Assembly (NCBI GenBank): GCA_964019425.1
Contig: OZ025788.1
Span: forward strand, 1,178,001 to 1,242,000
DNA: 64,000 bases
Origin: Flectonema sp. DT1601
Taxonomy: Eukaryota; Euglenozoa; Diplonemea; Diplonemida; Diplonemidae
Reading direction: 5' to 3'
The position numbers were made by a program, and so were the translations under genes. The notes below the pieces were generated by a model. The model was not told the DNA's origin. It did not search any database and worked only from the letters and a program-made list of their open reading frames with translations. Below, one piece after another: positions 57,100-64,000 of this stretch (within the stretch, counting starts at the first letter, position 1; each line of letters starts with the position of its first letter).

Positions 57100-60000
57100 A
57101 TGAGAACTTTATTCCTTCTCTCAGTCTGCGCTATTGCGTTTTCGCAGGCCGACCAATGTGCAAAAGAGCACACTTCACAAGCTACTTGTGACGCCGACTC
57201 TGGCTGTACTTGGTGCAAGTGCGGTGCCCTTCCAAGTCAGTGCTGGACTCTTGAGGACGCCAAGAAGCTCCCTGCTGGTGTGTACGTCTGTGACAAGTCC
57301 AACTTCTTAAACAACCTCAAGCATCAGGCAGCTGCTCAACCTTCCATTGCTCTCCCAGCCGTTAAGTCAGCTGGCGGTGATGCCTGTGGTGACAAGTACT
57401 CTGCTCAGTCGACTTGTGATGCCGATTCTGGCTGCACTTGGTGCAAGTGCGGTGCCCTTCCAAGTCAGTGCTGGACTCTTGAGGATGCTAAGAAGCTCCC
57501 TGCTGGTGTGTACATCTGTGACAAGCAGGAAGAACTCAGCCAGCTCCCAGCTATCAGGTCTGCTGGTGGTGACGCCTGTGGTGACAAGTACTCTGCTCAG
57601 TCGACTTGTGATGCCGATTCTGGCTGCACTTGGTGCAAGTGCGGTGCCCTTCCAAGTCAGTGCTGGACTCTTGAGGATGCTAAGAAGCTCCCTGCTGGTG
57701 TGTACATCTGTGACAAGCAGGAAGAACTCAGCCAGCTCCCAGCTATCAGGTCTGCTGGTGGTGACGCCTGTGGTGACAAGTACTCTGCTCAGTCGACTTG
57801 TGATGCCGATTCTGGCTGCACTTGGTGCAAGTGCGGTGCCCTTCCAAGTCAGTGCTGGACTCTTGAGGACGCCAAGAAGCTCCCTGCTGGTGTGTACATC
57901 TGTGACAAGCAGGAAGAACTCAGCCAGCTCCCAGCTATCAGGTCTGCTGGTGGTGACGCCTGTGGTGACAAGTACTCTGCTCAGTCGACTTGTGATGCCG
58001 ATTCTGGCTGCACTTGGTGCAAGTGTGGTGCCCTTCCAAGTCAGTGCTGGACTCTTGAGGATGCTAAGAAGCTCCCTGCTGGTGTGTACATCTGTGACAA
58101 GCAGGAAGAACTCAGCCAGCTCCCAGCTATCAGGTCTGCTGGTGGTGACGCCTGTGGTGACAAGTACTCTGCTCAGTCGACTTGTGATGCCGATTCTGGC
58201 TGCACTTGGTGCAAGTGCGGTGCCCTTCCAAGTCAGTGCTGGACTCTTGAGGACGCCAAGAAGCTCCCTGCTGGTGTGTACATCTGTGACAAGCAGGAAG
58301 AACTCAGCCAGCTCCCAGCTATCAGGTCTGCTGGTGGTGACGCCTGTGGTGACAAGTACTCTGCTCAGTCGACTTGTGACGCCGATTCTGGCTGCACTTG
58401 GTGCAAGTGCGGTGCCCTTCCAAGTCAGTGCTGGACTCTTGAGGACGCCAAGAAGCTCCCTGCTGGTGTGTACATCTGTGACAAGCAGGAAGAACTCAGC
58501 CAGCTCCCAGCTATCAGGTCTGCTGGTGGTGACGCCTGTGGTGACAAGTACTCTGCTCAGTCGACTTGTGATGCCGATTCTGGCTGCACTTGGTGCAAGT
58601 GCGGTGCCCTTCCAAGTCAGTGCTGGACTCTTGAGGATGCTAAGAAGCTCCCTGCTGGTGTGTACATCTGTGACAAGCAGGAAGAACTCAGCCAGCTCCC
58701 AGCTATCAGGTCTGCTGGTGGTGACGCCTGTGGTGACAAGTACTCTGCTCAGTCGACTTGTGACGCCGATTCTGGCTGCACTTGGTGCAAGTGCGGTGCC
58801 CTTCCAAGTCAGTGCTGGACTCTTGAGGACGCCAAGAAGCTCCCTGCTGGTGTGTACATCTGTGACAAGCAGGAAGAACTCAGCCAGCTCCCAGCTATCA
58901 GGTCTGCTGGTGGTGACGCCTGTGGTGACAAGTACTCTGCTCAGTCGACTTGTGATGCCGATTCTGGCTGCACTTGGTGCAAGTGCGGTGCCCTTCCAAG
59001 TCAGTGCTGGACTCTTGAGGATGCTAAGAAGCTCCCTGCTGGTGTGTACATCTGTGACAAGCAGGAAGAACTCAGCCAGCTCCCAGCTATCAGGTCTGCT
59101 GGTGGTGACGCCTGTGGTGACAAGTACTCTGCTCAGTCGACTTGTGACGCCGATTCTGGCTGCACTTGGTGCAAGTGCGGTGCCCTTCCAAGTCAGTGCT
59201 GGACTCTTGAGGATGCTAAGAAGCTCCCTGCTGGTGTGTACATCTGTGACAAGCAGGAAGAACTCAGCCAGCTCCCAGCTATCAGGTCTGCTGGTGGTGA
59301 CGCCTGTGGTGACAAGTACTCTGCTCAGTCGACTTGTGATGCCGATTCTGGCTGCACTTGGTGCAAGTGCGGTGCCCTTCCAAGTCAGTGCTGGACTCTT
59401 GAGGACGCCAAGAAGCTCCCTGCTGGTGTGTACGTCTGTGACAAGTCCAACTTCTTAAACAACCTCAAGCATCAGGCAGCTGCTCAACCTTCCATTGCTC
59501 TCCCAGCCGTTAAGTCAGCTGGCGGTGATGCCTGTGGTGACAAGTACTCTGCTCAGTCGACTTGTGATGCCGATTCTGGCTGCACTTGGTGCAAGTGCGG
59601 TGCCCTTCCAAGTCAGTGCTGGACTCTTGAGGATGCTAAGAAGCTCCCTGCTGGTGTGTACATCTGTGACAAGCAGGAAGAACTCAGCCAGCTCCCAGCT
59701 ATCAGGTCTGCTGGTGGTGACGCCTGTGGTGACAAGTACTCTGCTCAGTCGACTTGTGACGCCGATTCTGGCTGCACTTGGTGCAAGTGCGGTGCCCTTC
59801 CAAGTCAGTGCTGGACTCTTGAGGATGCTAAGAAGCTCCCTGCTGGTGTGTACATCTGTGACAAGCAGGAAGAACTCAGCCAGCTCCCAGCTATCAGGTC
59901 TGCTGGTGGTGACGCCTGTGGTGACAAGTACTCTGCTCAGTCGACTTGTGATGCCGATTCTGGCTGCACTTGGTGCAAGTGCGGTGCCCTTCCAAGTCAG

Positions 60001-60639
60001 TGCTGGACTCTTGAGGACGCCAAGAAGCTCCCTGCTGGTGTGTACATCTGTGACAAGCAGGAAGAACTCAGCCAGCTCCCAGCTATCAGGTCTGCTGGTG
60101 GTGACGCCTGTGGTGACAAGTACTCTGCTCAGTCGACTTGTGACGCCGATTCTGGCTGCACTTGGTGCAAGTGCGGTGCCCTTCCAAGTCAGTGCTGGAC
60201 TCTTGAGGACGCCAAGAAGCTCCCTGCTGGTGTGTACATCTGTGACAAGCAGGAAGAACTCAGCCAGCTCCCAGCTATCAGGTCTGCTGGTGGTGACGCC
60301 TGTGGTGACAAGTACTCTGCTCAGTCGACTTGTGACGCCGATTCTGGCTGCACTTGGTGCAAGTGCGGTGCCCTTCCAAGTCAGTGCTGGACTCTTGAGG
60401 ACGCCAAGAAGCTCCCTGCTGGTGTGTACATCTGTGACAAGCAGGAAGAACTCAGCCAGCTCCCAGCTATCAGGTCTGCTGGTGGTGACGCCTGTGGTGA
60501 CAAGTACTCTGCTCAGTCGACTTGTGACGCCGATTCTGGCTGCACTTGGTGCAAGTGCGGTGCCCTTCCAAGTCAGTGCTGGACTCTTGAGGACGCCAAG
60601 AAGCTCCCTGCTGGTGTGTACATCTGTGACAAGCAGTAG
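57100..60639 (+). CDS. Secreted protein of 18 near-identical Cys-rich repeats
   Basis: 1179 aa; the ATG at 57100 gives a signal peptide (MRTLFLLSVCAIAFSQA), while the longer upstream frame begins with a non-ATG. The mature part is only repeats of 64 aa with seven cysteines each (for example TCDADSGCTWCKCGALPSQC, then WTLEDAKKLPAGVYICDK). Unit 1 is diverged (ADQCAKEHTSQATC). Units 1 and 12 end in a longer linker (SNFLNNLKHQAAAQPSIALP) instead of QEELSQLPAIRS. Similar TCDAD-x-CTWCK modules occur in secreted proteins of several protists and algae, to my knowledge without firm function. Codons end mostly in C or G/T, as in tubulin, suggesting high expression. An odd cysteine number may allow cross-linking between units. 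Probably a cell-surface or extracellular structural protein. Confidence 0.85.
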   Translation: MRTLFLLSVCAIAFSQADQCAKEHTSQATCDADSGCTWCKCGALPSQCWTLEDAKKLPAGVYVCDKSNFLNNLKHQAAAQPSIALPAVKSAGGDACGDKYSAQSTCDADSGCTWCKCGALPSQCWTLEDAKKLPAGVYICDKQEELSQLPAIRSAGGDACGDKYSAQSTCDADSGCTWCKCGALPSQCWTLEDAKKLPAGVYICDKQEELSQLPAIRSAGGDACGDKYSAQSTCDADSGCTWCKCGALPSQCWTLEDAKKLPAGVYICDKQEELSQLPAIRSAGGDACGDKYSAQSTCDADSGCTWCKCGALPSQCWTLEDAKKLPAGVYICDKQEELSQLPAIRSAGGDACGDKYSAQSTCDADSGCTWCKCGALPSQCWTLEDAKKLPAGVYICDKQEELSQLPAIRSAGGDACGDKYSAQSTCDADSGCTWCKCGALPSQCWTLEDAKKLPAGVYICDKQEELSQLPAIRSAGGDACGDKYSAQSTCDADSGCTWCKCGALPSQCWTLEDAKKLPAGVYICDKQEELSQLPAIRSAGGDACGDKYSAQSTCDADSGCTWCKCGALPSQCWTLEDAKKLPAGVYICDKQEELSQLPAIRSAGGDACGDKYSAQSTCDADSGCTWCKCGALPSQCWTLEDAKKLPAGVYICDKQEELSQLPAIRSAGGDACGDKYSAQSTCDADSGCTWCKCGALPSQCWTLEDAKKLPAGVYICDKQEELSQLPAIRSAGGDACGDKYSAQSTCDADSGCTWCKCGALPSQCWTLEDAKKLPAGVYVCDKSNFLNNLKHQAAAQPSIALPAVKSAGGDACGDKYSAQSTCDADSGCTWCKCGALPSQCWTLEDAKKLPAGVYICDKQEELSQLPAIRSAGGDACGDKYSAQSTCDADSGCTWCKCGALPSQCWTLEDAKKLPAGVYICDKQEELSQLPAIRSAGGDACGDKYSAQSTCDADSGCTWCKCGALPSQCWTLEDAKKLPAGVYICDKQEELSQLPAIRSAGGDACGDKYSAQSTCDADSGCTWCKCGALPSQCWTLEDAKKLPAGVYICDKQEELSQLPAIRSAGGDACGDKYSAQSTCDADSGCTWCKCGALPSQCWTLEDAKKLPAGVYICDKQEELSQLPAIRSAGGDACGDKYSAQSTCDADSGCTWCKCGALPSQCWTLEDAKKLPAGVYICDKQ
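57142..60636 (+). repeat. 192-bp coding tandem array (18 units)
   Basis: Regular units start at 57370 and recur every 192 bp to 59290. Unit 12 is 228 bp (extra 36 bp linker), then units run from 59518 to the stop at 192-bp spacing. Regular units differ only at a few synonymous C/T sites (GATGCT or GACGCC, TGCGGT or TGTGGT). Such near identity means recent expansion or ongoing gene conversion. A second open frame along the array is a by-product. Confidence 0.93.
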
Positions 60640-61117
60640 GTTATCTCTTGGTAGTTTTGTTTCGTTGAATAGGCTGTTATAAGGCTGTTACTGTTATATT
60701 TATATTTCTGTTCTCCGAGGGCAAGAAACAAACGCAACAAGCGAGTGAAAAAAATAAAAAAAAGAAAACATCCTTGAAATAACCGTGTGCGAAGTGTTTA
60801 TTGTAATTGTGTTTTTCCGGCCGTGTGTTCAGTAAGAAAGAGTGTTCTGTTCTCTTCAGAAATTGATTCACATCGGTAATTGGCAACAAACAATTGCACC
60901 CTATTACTTTCTTCAACTAATTATCTTATGTTTCTCTACAGGGAGCGGGGGAAATGAGTTTCGACTGCAGAACAGGTTCTGTGTCTAAAAGAATATTTCC
61001 ACTACGAAAATCAAAAATTAATAATTATTTTTACATCCCGTCAGGCGCTACACACGTTTCTTGTTTTTACGTCCAATAAGAAACACCACAAAAGTTAATT
61101 AAAAGTATGAAGTAAGT
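60640..61117. other. Spacer and long leader of the last gene
   Basis: Non-coding. ATGTTTCTCTACAG ends at 60941, but the start codon is 176 nt downstream, longer than any other leader here. A three-codon frame (ATG AAG TAA at 61107) sits just before the real start. Confidence 0.55.
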
Positions 61118-64000
61118 ATGATTACATTATTTAGTAATAAGTTATTATGTTTCTGGGTGTTGATTGGAATTCTAGTGAAGACAGCTGAGAGTGTGACAGC
61201 AACGCAAACGTTTACGCAGACGATTAGTGAGAGCGCTCATTCGAGAACCGCAACCAATTCAGACAGTCGCACGAAGAGTATCACAGGCTCGTTATCCTTA
61301 CCAACTCTAACTGGGAGTTACTCTGGATCTTTCTCATTAAGTAAATCTGGTTCATCATCTGAAACAGTTTCTCTTTCAATCCCAACATGGTCATCTACTT
61401 ACACACAATCACTAACATTTCCGACTTCAACTGAGACGAGAAGTGTATCCGTTACTGTTTCAGGATCGAAATCACTGTTATCATCCTTAACCAAATCTGT
61501 GACTGTTTCATTGTCCTTACCAACTGAAACAATAACATTAACTCGTTCTGTATCATTACCAACTGGTACTGCAACAATAACTTCTTCATTGTCACTGCCC
61601 ACTGGTACTGTGACGGGTACTTTTTCGATGTCGTTACCAACACGTTCAGCTACGGGTACTTTTTCATTATCGTTGCCGACACGTACAGAGACATCAACAG
61701 CAACTATTTCACATACGACGTCTAAGACACATTCATTAACGGCGTCATTGTCATTACCGACTGCGACGAGGACAATTACACATTCACTTTCACTCAGTCA
61801 ATCATTTAGTCGTACTCTCTCAATAAGTAAAACCTTCACAGCTACGATGTCACAAACAATATCCTTGTCACTTCATGTTACAGTTCTTAATGTTACTGTT
61901 AGTCCTGTTGTTGTTGCTAATTCTGGTGAGAGGATAAAACTTCAATTTATTATCACCGCTCAGAACAATCGAGAATCTCAAGGAGGAGAAGTAATAAAAG
62001 TCCCATCTGCAATGATAGAATCTGATAATGGCATTTCTTGGGGAGAAACTGAATCTGGAACATTCTACAGCTGTCCAATTGAAAGCTCTGAAACATATTA
62101 TGTCTGTCGAGTTAATAATACTTGGACTTCTATTTCTCAGTCGATTTGGTTGGAAATCGTTCCTAAAGAGTCGACTGTTGGTGCTTGGAATCCCGTTGTC
62201 ATATTCGACGGAGTTTTAATAATAACAAACACAATAGTGACACCTGACGTTACTGTTTATGGACTCTTGTCGGGGATTCCTCAGGTGCATCCTTCAGATC
62301 TTTTGAAATCAGGTGAGACTGCTCAAGTTCACCTTAATCTTGCTTCAACAGGAATATCTTTAGAAGCAGGAACTATTAAAATGGAAGCTATAAAAATTCA
62401 AGATAGAAAACTTCTAATTTCCCCATCAGAAGATACTTCTATTGCAACAGTTTGTGACTATGATGGTATTGACTTCGTAGTTTGCAATAGCTCTGATATT
62501 GTGTTTAGTAACTCTTACGACACGCATCTGTGGCTTACTTTTATTCCAAACAATATGACTGTTGGTGAATTGAATGCCACCATTTATGTTATTAATACAA
62601 AGTTCATTGTGTACGAGACTACTCCTTATATTTATATTAAAGGTCAGTTTGCTCATATTGATGTTGGCGTCACTATACTACCTCCACCACCACAACCGGC
62701 TTATCAACCTTTGAAAGCTTTTTTTAGAATTTTTTTTTCTTCCGGTGATTTTCCAAATGTTTTTGAAATTTCCATTCCGGATTTTTATTCTCAAGGATTG
62801 GTAAGAGTAAATAGCCGACCAACAACTGAAGACTCGTTAGAATGCAACAGAAACGTTTCTTCTCTCACTGTTTGTCAATATGTAAATTCATACACAGATG
62901 AGATAAGTACAATAAATAGCCAGTTTGGATCATGGTGGAGAGATTTCTATGTCTTTTTTGAACCCGAACCAACTCTTCTTGGAAGTTATCAGGTACCATT
63001 TACATTCTCTGGTACTGGCTACGATGATTCAGTTGTTGAACCTTACATGTATGTTTTGGGAAAGTTTTCTCTTCTTGCTGCAAGTACAAAGCAATCGACT
63101 CCAAGTCTTCTTCTCGGATCCGATACTACGGAAGCAGTTGTTGGTTTCTATCTTCGAAGTTCAGCAATCCCAACTACGGATGAGGAAGTTATAATAACTT
63201 TATCAAATAATATCGTACCATCATTGTATATGTGGTCTCCTAATTCTACTTCAGATGATCGCTACACTTGTCAATCACAAACAACGTCCTGGTTATGTAA
63301 TGCCCATACGTTTATAAATACTAATTCACAATATCTAAGAGTTTATGTCAAAGTTTCTTCATCAGAGACGGTGACAGTCGGAAAGGCGTTTATTTCAATG
63401 CAAGTTAGAGCTTCACAGTTCCAACCTTCTACGACAACAGCCTCATTGATCATTCTCGGCGACCTTACCGTCACGGGCGAGGATCCCGAGATCGTCGGGG
63501 ACGCAGGGAGCGGGGCAGGTGCGACGATCCGACTCCACTACCGAGTTGTTGGGTCGGCGATTTCCATCGGCGGAGAGCAGGTGGTCGTCCCGATCACGAA
63601 CGCGGAGGACGCGGGACAGATCCGATGGGGAAAGACCAAGGACGTGCACGACGCGCAAGACTGCTACCGAAACTCGACGAACACGGTGGTGTGCGACCTC
63701 GACGGGGTAACCTTCGGTCCGAGGCACGAGGCCAACGTGTTCGTTTTCGTTGTCCCGGAGTACACGGACACGGAGACTGCCCGGTGGAAGGGAACCGTCA
63801 GCTTCCAGGCAGATTGGTTCCGCACCGCCGTTGACGTTCCGGTCGTGGAGGTGCAGGGCATCCTGAATGCTGAGGTGGTCGGTGCGGAGGCGGAGCCGAT
63901 CGTCGCCTTGCCGGACGAGTGGGTGATGCTCGCATACGTGCTGACGTCGACGGCGCCTTCCTCGGGCGGAGAGACCCTGGTGCTGTCGCCTTCGTCGGCA
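61118..64000 (+). CDS. Large Ser/Thr-rich secreted/surface protein with tandem domains (3' end outside window)
   Basis: An open frame from ATG 61118 runs to the window end (961 codons) without a stop. MITLFSNKLLCFWVLIGILV is a signal peptide. Residues about 25-250 are mucin-like, with repeated SLSLPT plus T/R/G-T motifs suited to heavy O-glycosylation. Then tandem units of about 120-130 aa follow, each beta-rich with a C...VC pair (YSCPIESSETYYVC, ATVCDYDGIDFVVC, LECNRNVSSLTVC, YTCQSQTTSWLC, DCYRNSTNTVVC). At 63461, the border of the fourth and fifth units, GC content jumps from about 30% to about 65%, while frame and domain pattern go on. Family unknown; an adhesin-like surface protein is inferred. 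Confidence 0.75.
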   Translation, partial: MITLFSNKLLCFWVLIGILVKTAESVTATQTFTQTISESAHSRTATNSDSRTKSITGSLSLPTLTGSYSGSFSLSKSGSSSETVSLSIPTWSSTYTQSLTFPTSTETRSVSVTVSGSKSLLSSLTKSVTVSLSLPTETITLTRSVSLPTGTATITSSLSLPTGTVTGTFSMSLPTRSATGTFSLSLPTRTETSTATISHTTSKTHSLTASLSLPTATRTITHSLSLSQSFSRTLSISKTFTATMSQTISLSLHVTVLNVTVSPVVVANSGERIKLQFIITAQNNRESQGGEVIKVPSAMIESDNGISWGETESGTFYSCPIESSETYYVCRVNNTWTSISQSIWLEIVPKESTVGAWNPVVIFDGVLIITNTIVTPDVTVYGLLSGIPQVHPSDLLKSGETAQVHLNLASTGISLEAGTIKMEAIKIQDRKLLISPSEDTSIATVCDYDGIDFVVCNSSDIVFSNSYDTHLWLTFIPNNMTVGELNATIYVINTKFIVYETTPYIYIKGQFAHIDVGVTILPPPPQPAYQPLKAFFRIFFSSGDFPNVFEISIPDFYSQGLVRVNSRPTTEDSLECNRNVSSLTVCQYVNSYTDEISTINSQFGSWWRDFYVFFEPEPTLLGSYQVPFTFSGTGYDDSVVEPYMYVLGKFSLLAASTKQSTPSLLLGSDTTEAVVGFYLRSSAIPTTDEEVIITLSNNIVPSLYMWSPNSTSDDRYTCQSQTTSWLCNAHTFINTNSQYLRVYVKVSSSETVTVGKAFISMQVRASQFQPSTTTASLIILGDLTVTGEDPEIVGDAGSGAGATIRLHYRVVGSAISIGGEQVVVPITNAEDAGQIRWGKTKDVHDAQDCYRNSTNTVVCDLDGVTFGPRHEANVFVFVVPEYTDTETARWKGTVSFQADWFRTAVDVPVVEVQGILNAEVVGAEAEPIVALPDEWVMLAYVLTSTAPSSGGETLVLSPSSA
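63461..64000 (+). other. GC-rich segment inside an AT-rich gene
   Basis: Sample counts: 63181-63240 has 18 of 60 G or C; 63601-63660 has 39 of 60. The shift occurs within about 30 bp around ATTCTCGGCGACCTTACC. Third codon positions become nearly all C or G. The encoded sequence continues the same domain repeat. There is no homopolymer, N-run or repeat at the junction. Confidence 0.85.

Noticed and set aside
57347-60682. Second long frame along the Cys-rich array (MLSQPLSQLAV...)
   Set aside because: Shadow frame of the 192-bp repeats; lacks a signal peptide and its variation follows synonymous sites of the real frame.
63443-63861. Several 60-95 aa frames on both strands near the right end
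   Set aside because: Shadow frames favoured by the high GC content; the long frame from 61118 explains the region.

Overview
This is a nuclear genome window from an AT-rich protist. All 21 protein genes I can support lie on the + strand. Most are intron-poor and separated by spacers full of A and T homopolymers. Almost every start codon follows a pyrimidine tract plus AG by only 7-49 nt. A one-way gene cluster with such acceptors is what spliced-leader trans-splicing genomes look like. The beta-tubulin has euglenozoan-style residues (for example the Cys in [10 protein letters not shown]), so I lean to Euglenozoa, possibly a diplonemid-like lineage. This is inference; 5'-UTR introns in another protist would give similar sequence. 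Real GT-AG cis-introns exist in beta-tubulin and SAP18. I saw no rRNA, no convincing complete tRNA and no bacterial-style operon.

Layout: 1-8.8 kb holds the end of a multipass membrane protein gene, a Lys-rich unknown, alkyl-DHAP synthase (ether-lipid synthesis, with a PTS1-like C terminus) and a small membrane-anchored protein. 8.8-17.8 kb is a gene-poor island with a decayed pogo/jerky-type DNA transposon, a 0.7-kb terminal-inverted-repeat element with a Pol III-like box pair, a 132-bp mini inverted-repeat element, a poly-C tandem array and several dispersed repeat families. 17.8-19.6 kb encodes an unusual kinase: an OSR1/SPAK-like catalytic domain joined to a WNK-like pseudokinase. 22.9-30.6 kb has an unknown membrane protein, a METTL21-like methyltransferase, a large coiled-coil protein and an unknown 277-aa protein. 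30.9-36.3 kb is beta-tubulin, split by a 4.1-kb intron that is mostly a 109-copy, 32-bp satellite.

36.9-56.8 kb is the densest part: a C2-domain protein followed by a copied C-terminal piece and a minus-strand gene fragment, an IF2-family GTPase carrying a CCCH zinc finger, a secreted LVIVD beta-propeller protein, an FCP/SCP-type phosphatase, an ADP-ribosyltransferase with coiled coils, a secreted EGF/glycosidase-like propeller, a tandem pair sharing an unrecognised repeat domain, and SAP18. 57.1-64 kb holds two secreted or surface repeat proteins. The first has 18 nearly identical Cys-rich repeats. The second is a Ser/Thr-rich protein whose base composition jumps from about 30% to about 65% GC exactly at a domain-repeat boundary (63461) while the reading frame continues.

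The neighbours do not form one pathway. The strongest candidates for something new are the OSR1-WNK fusion, the mid-gene composition switch, the intronic satellite with its outlying seed copy, and the zinc-finger IF2 without a C-terminal tRNA-binding domain.
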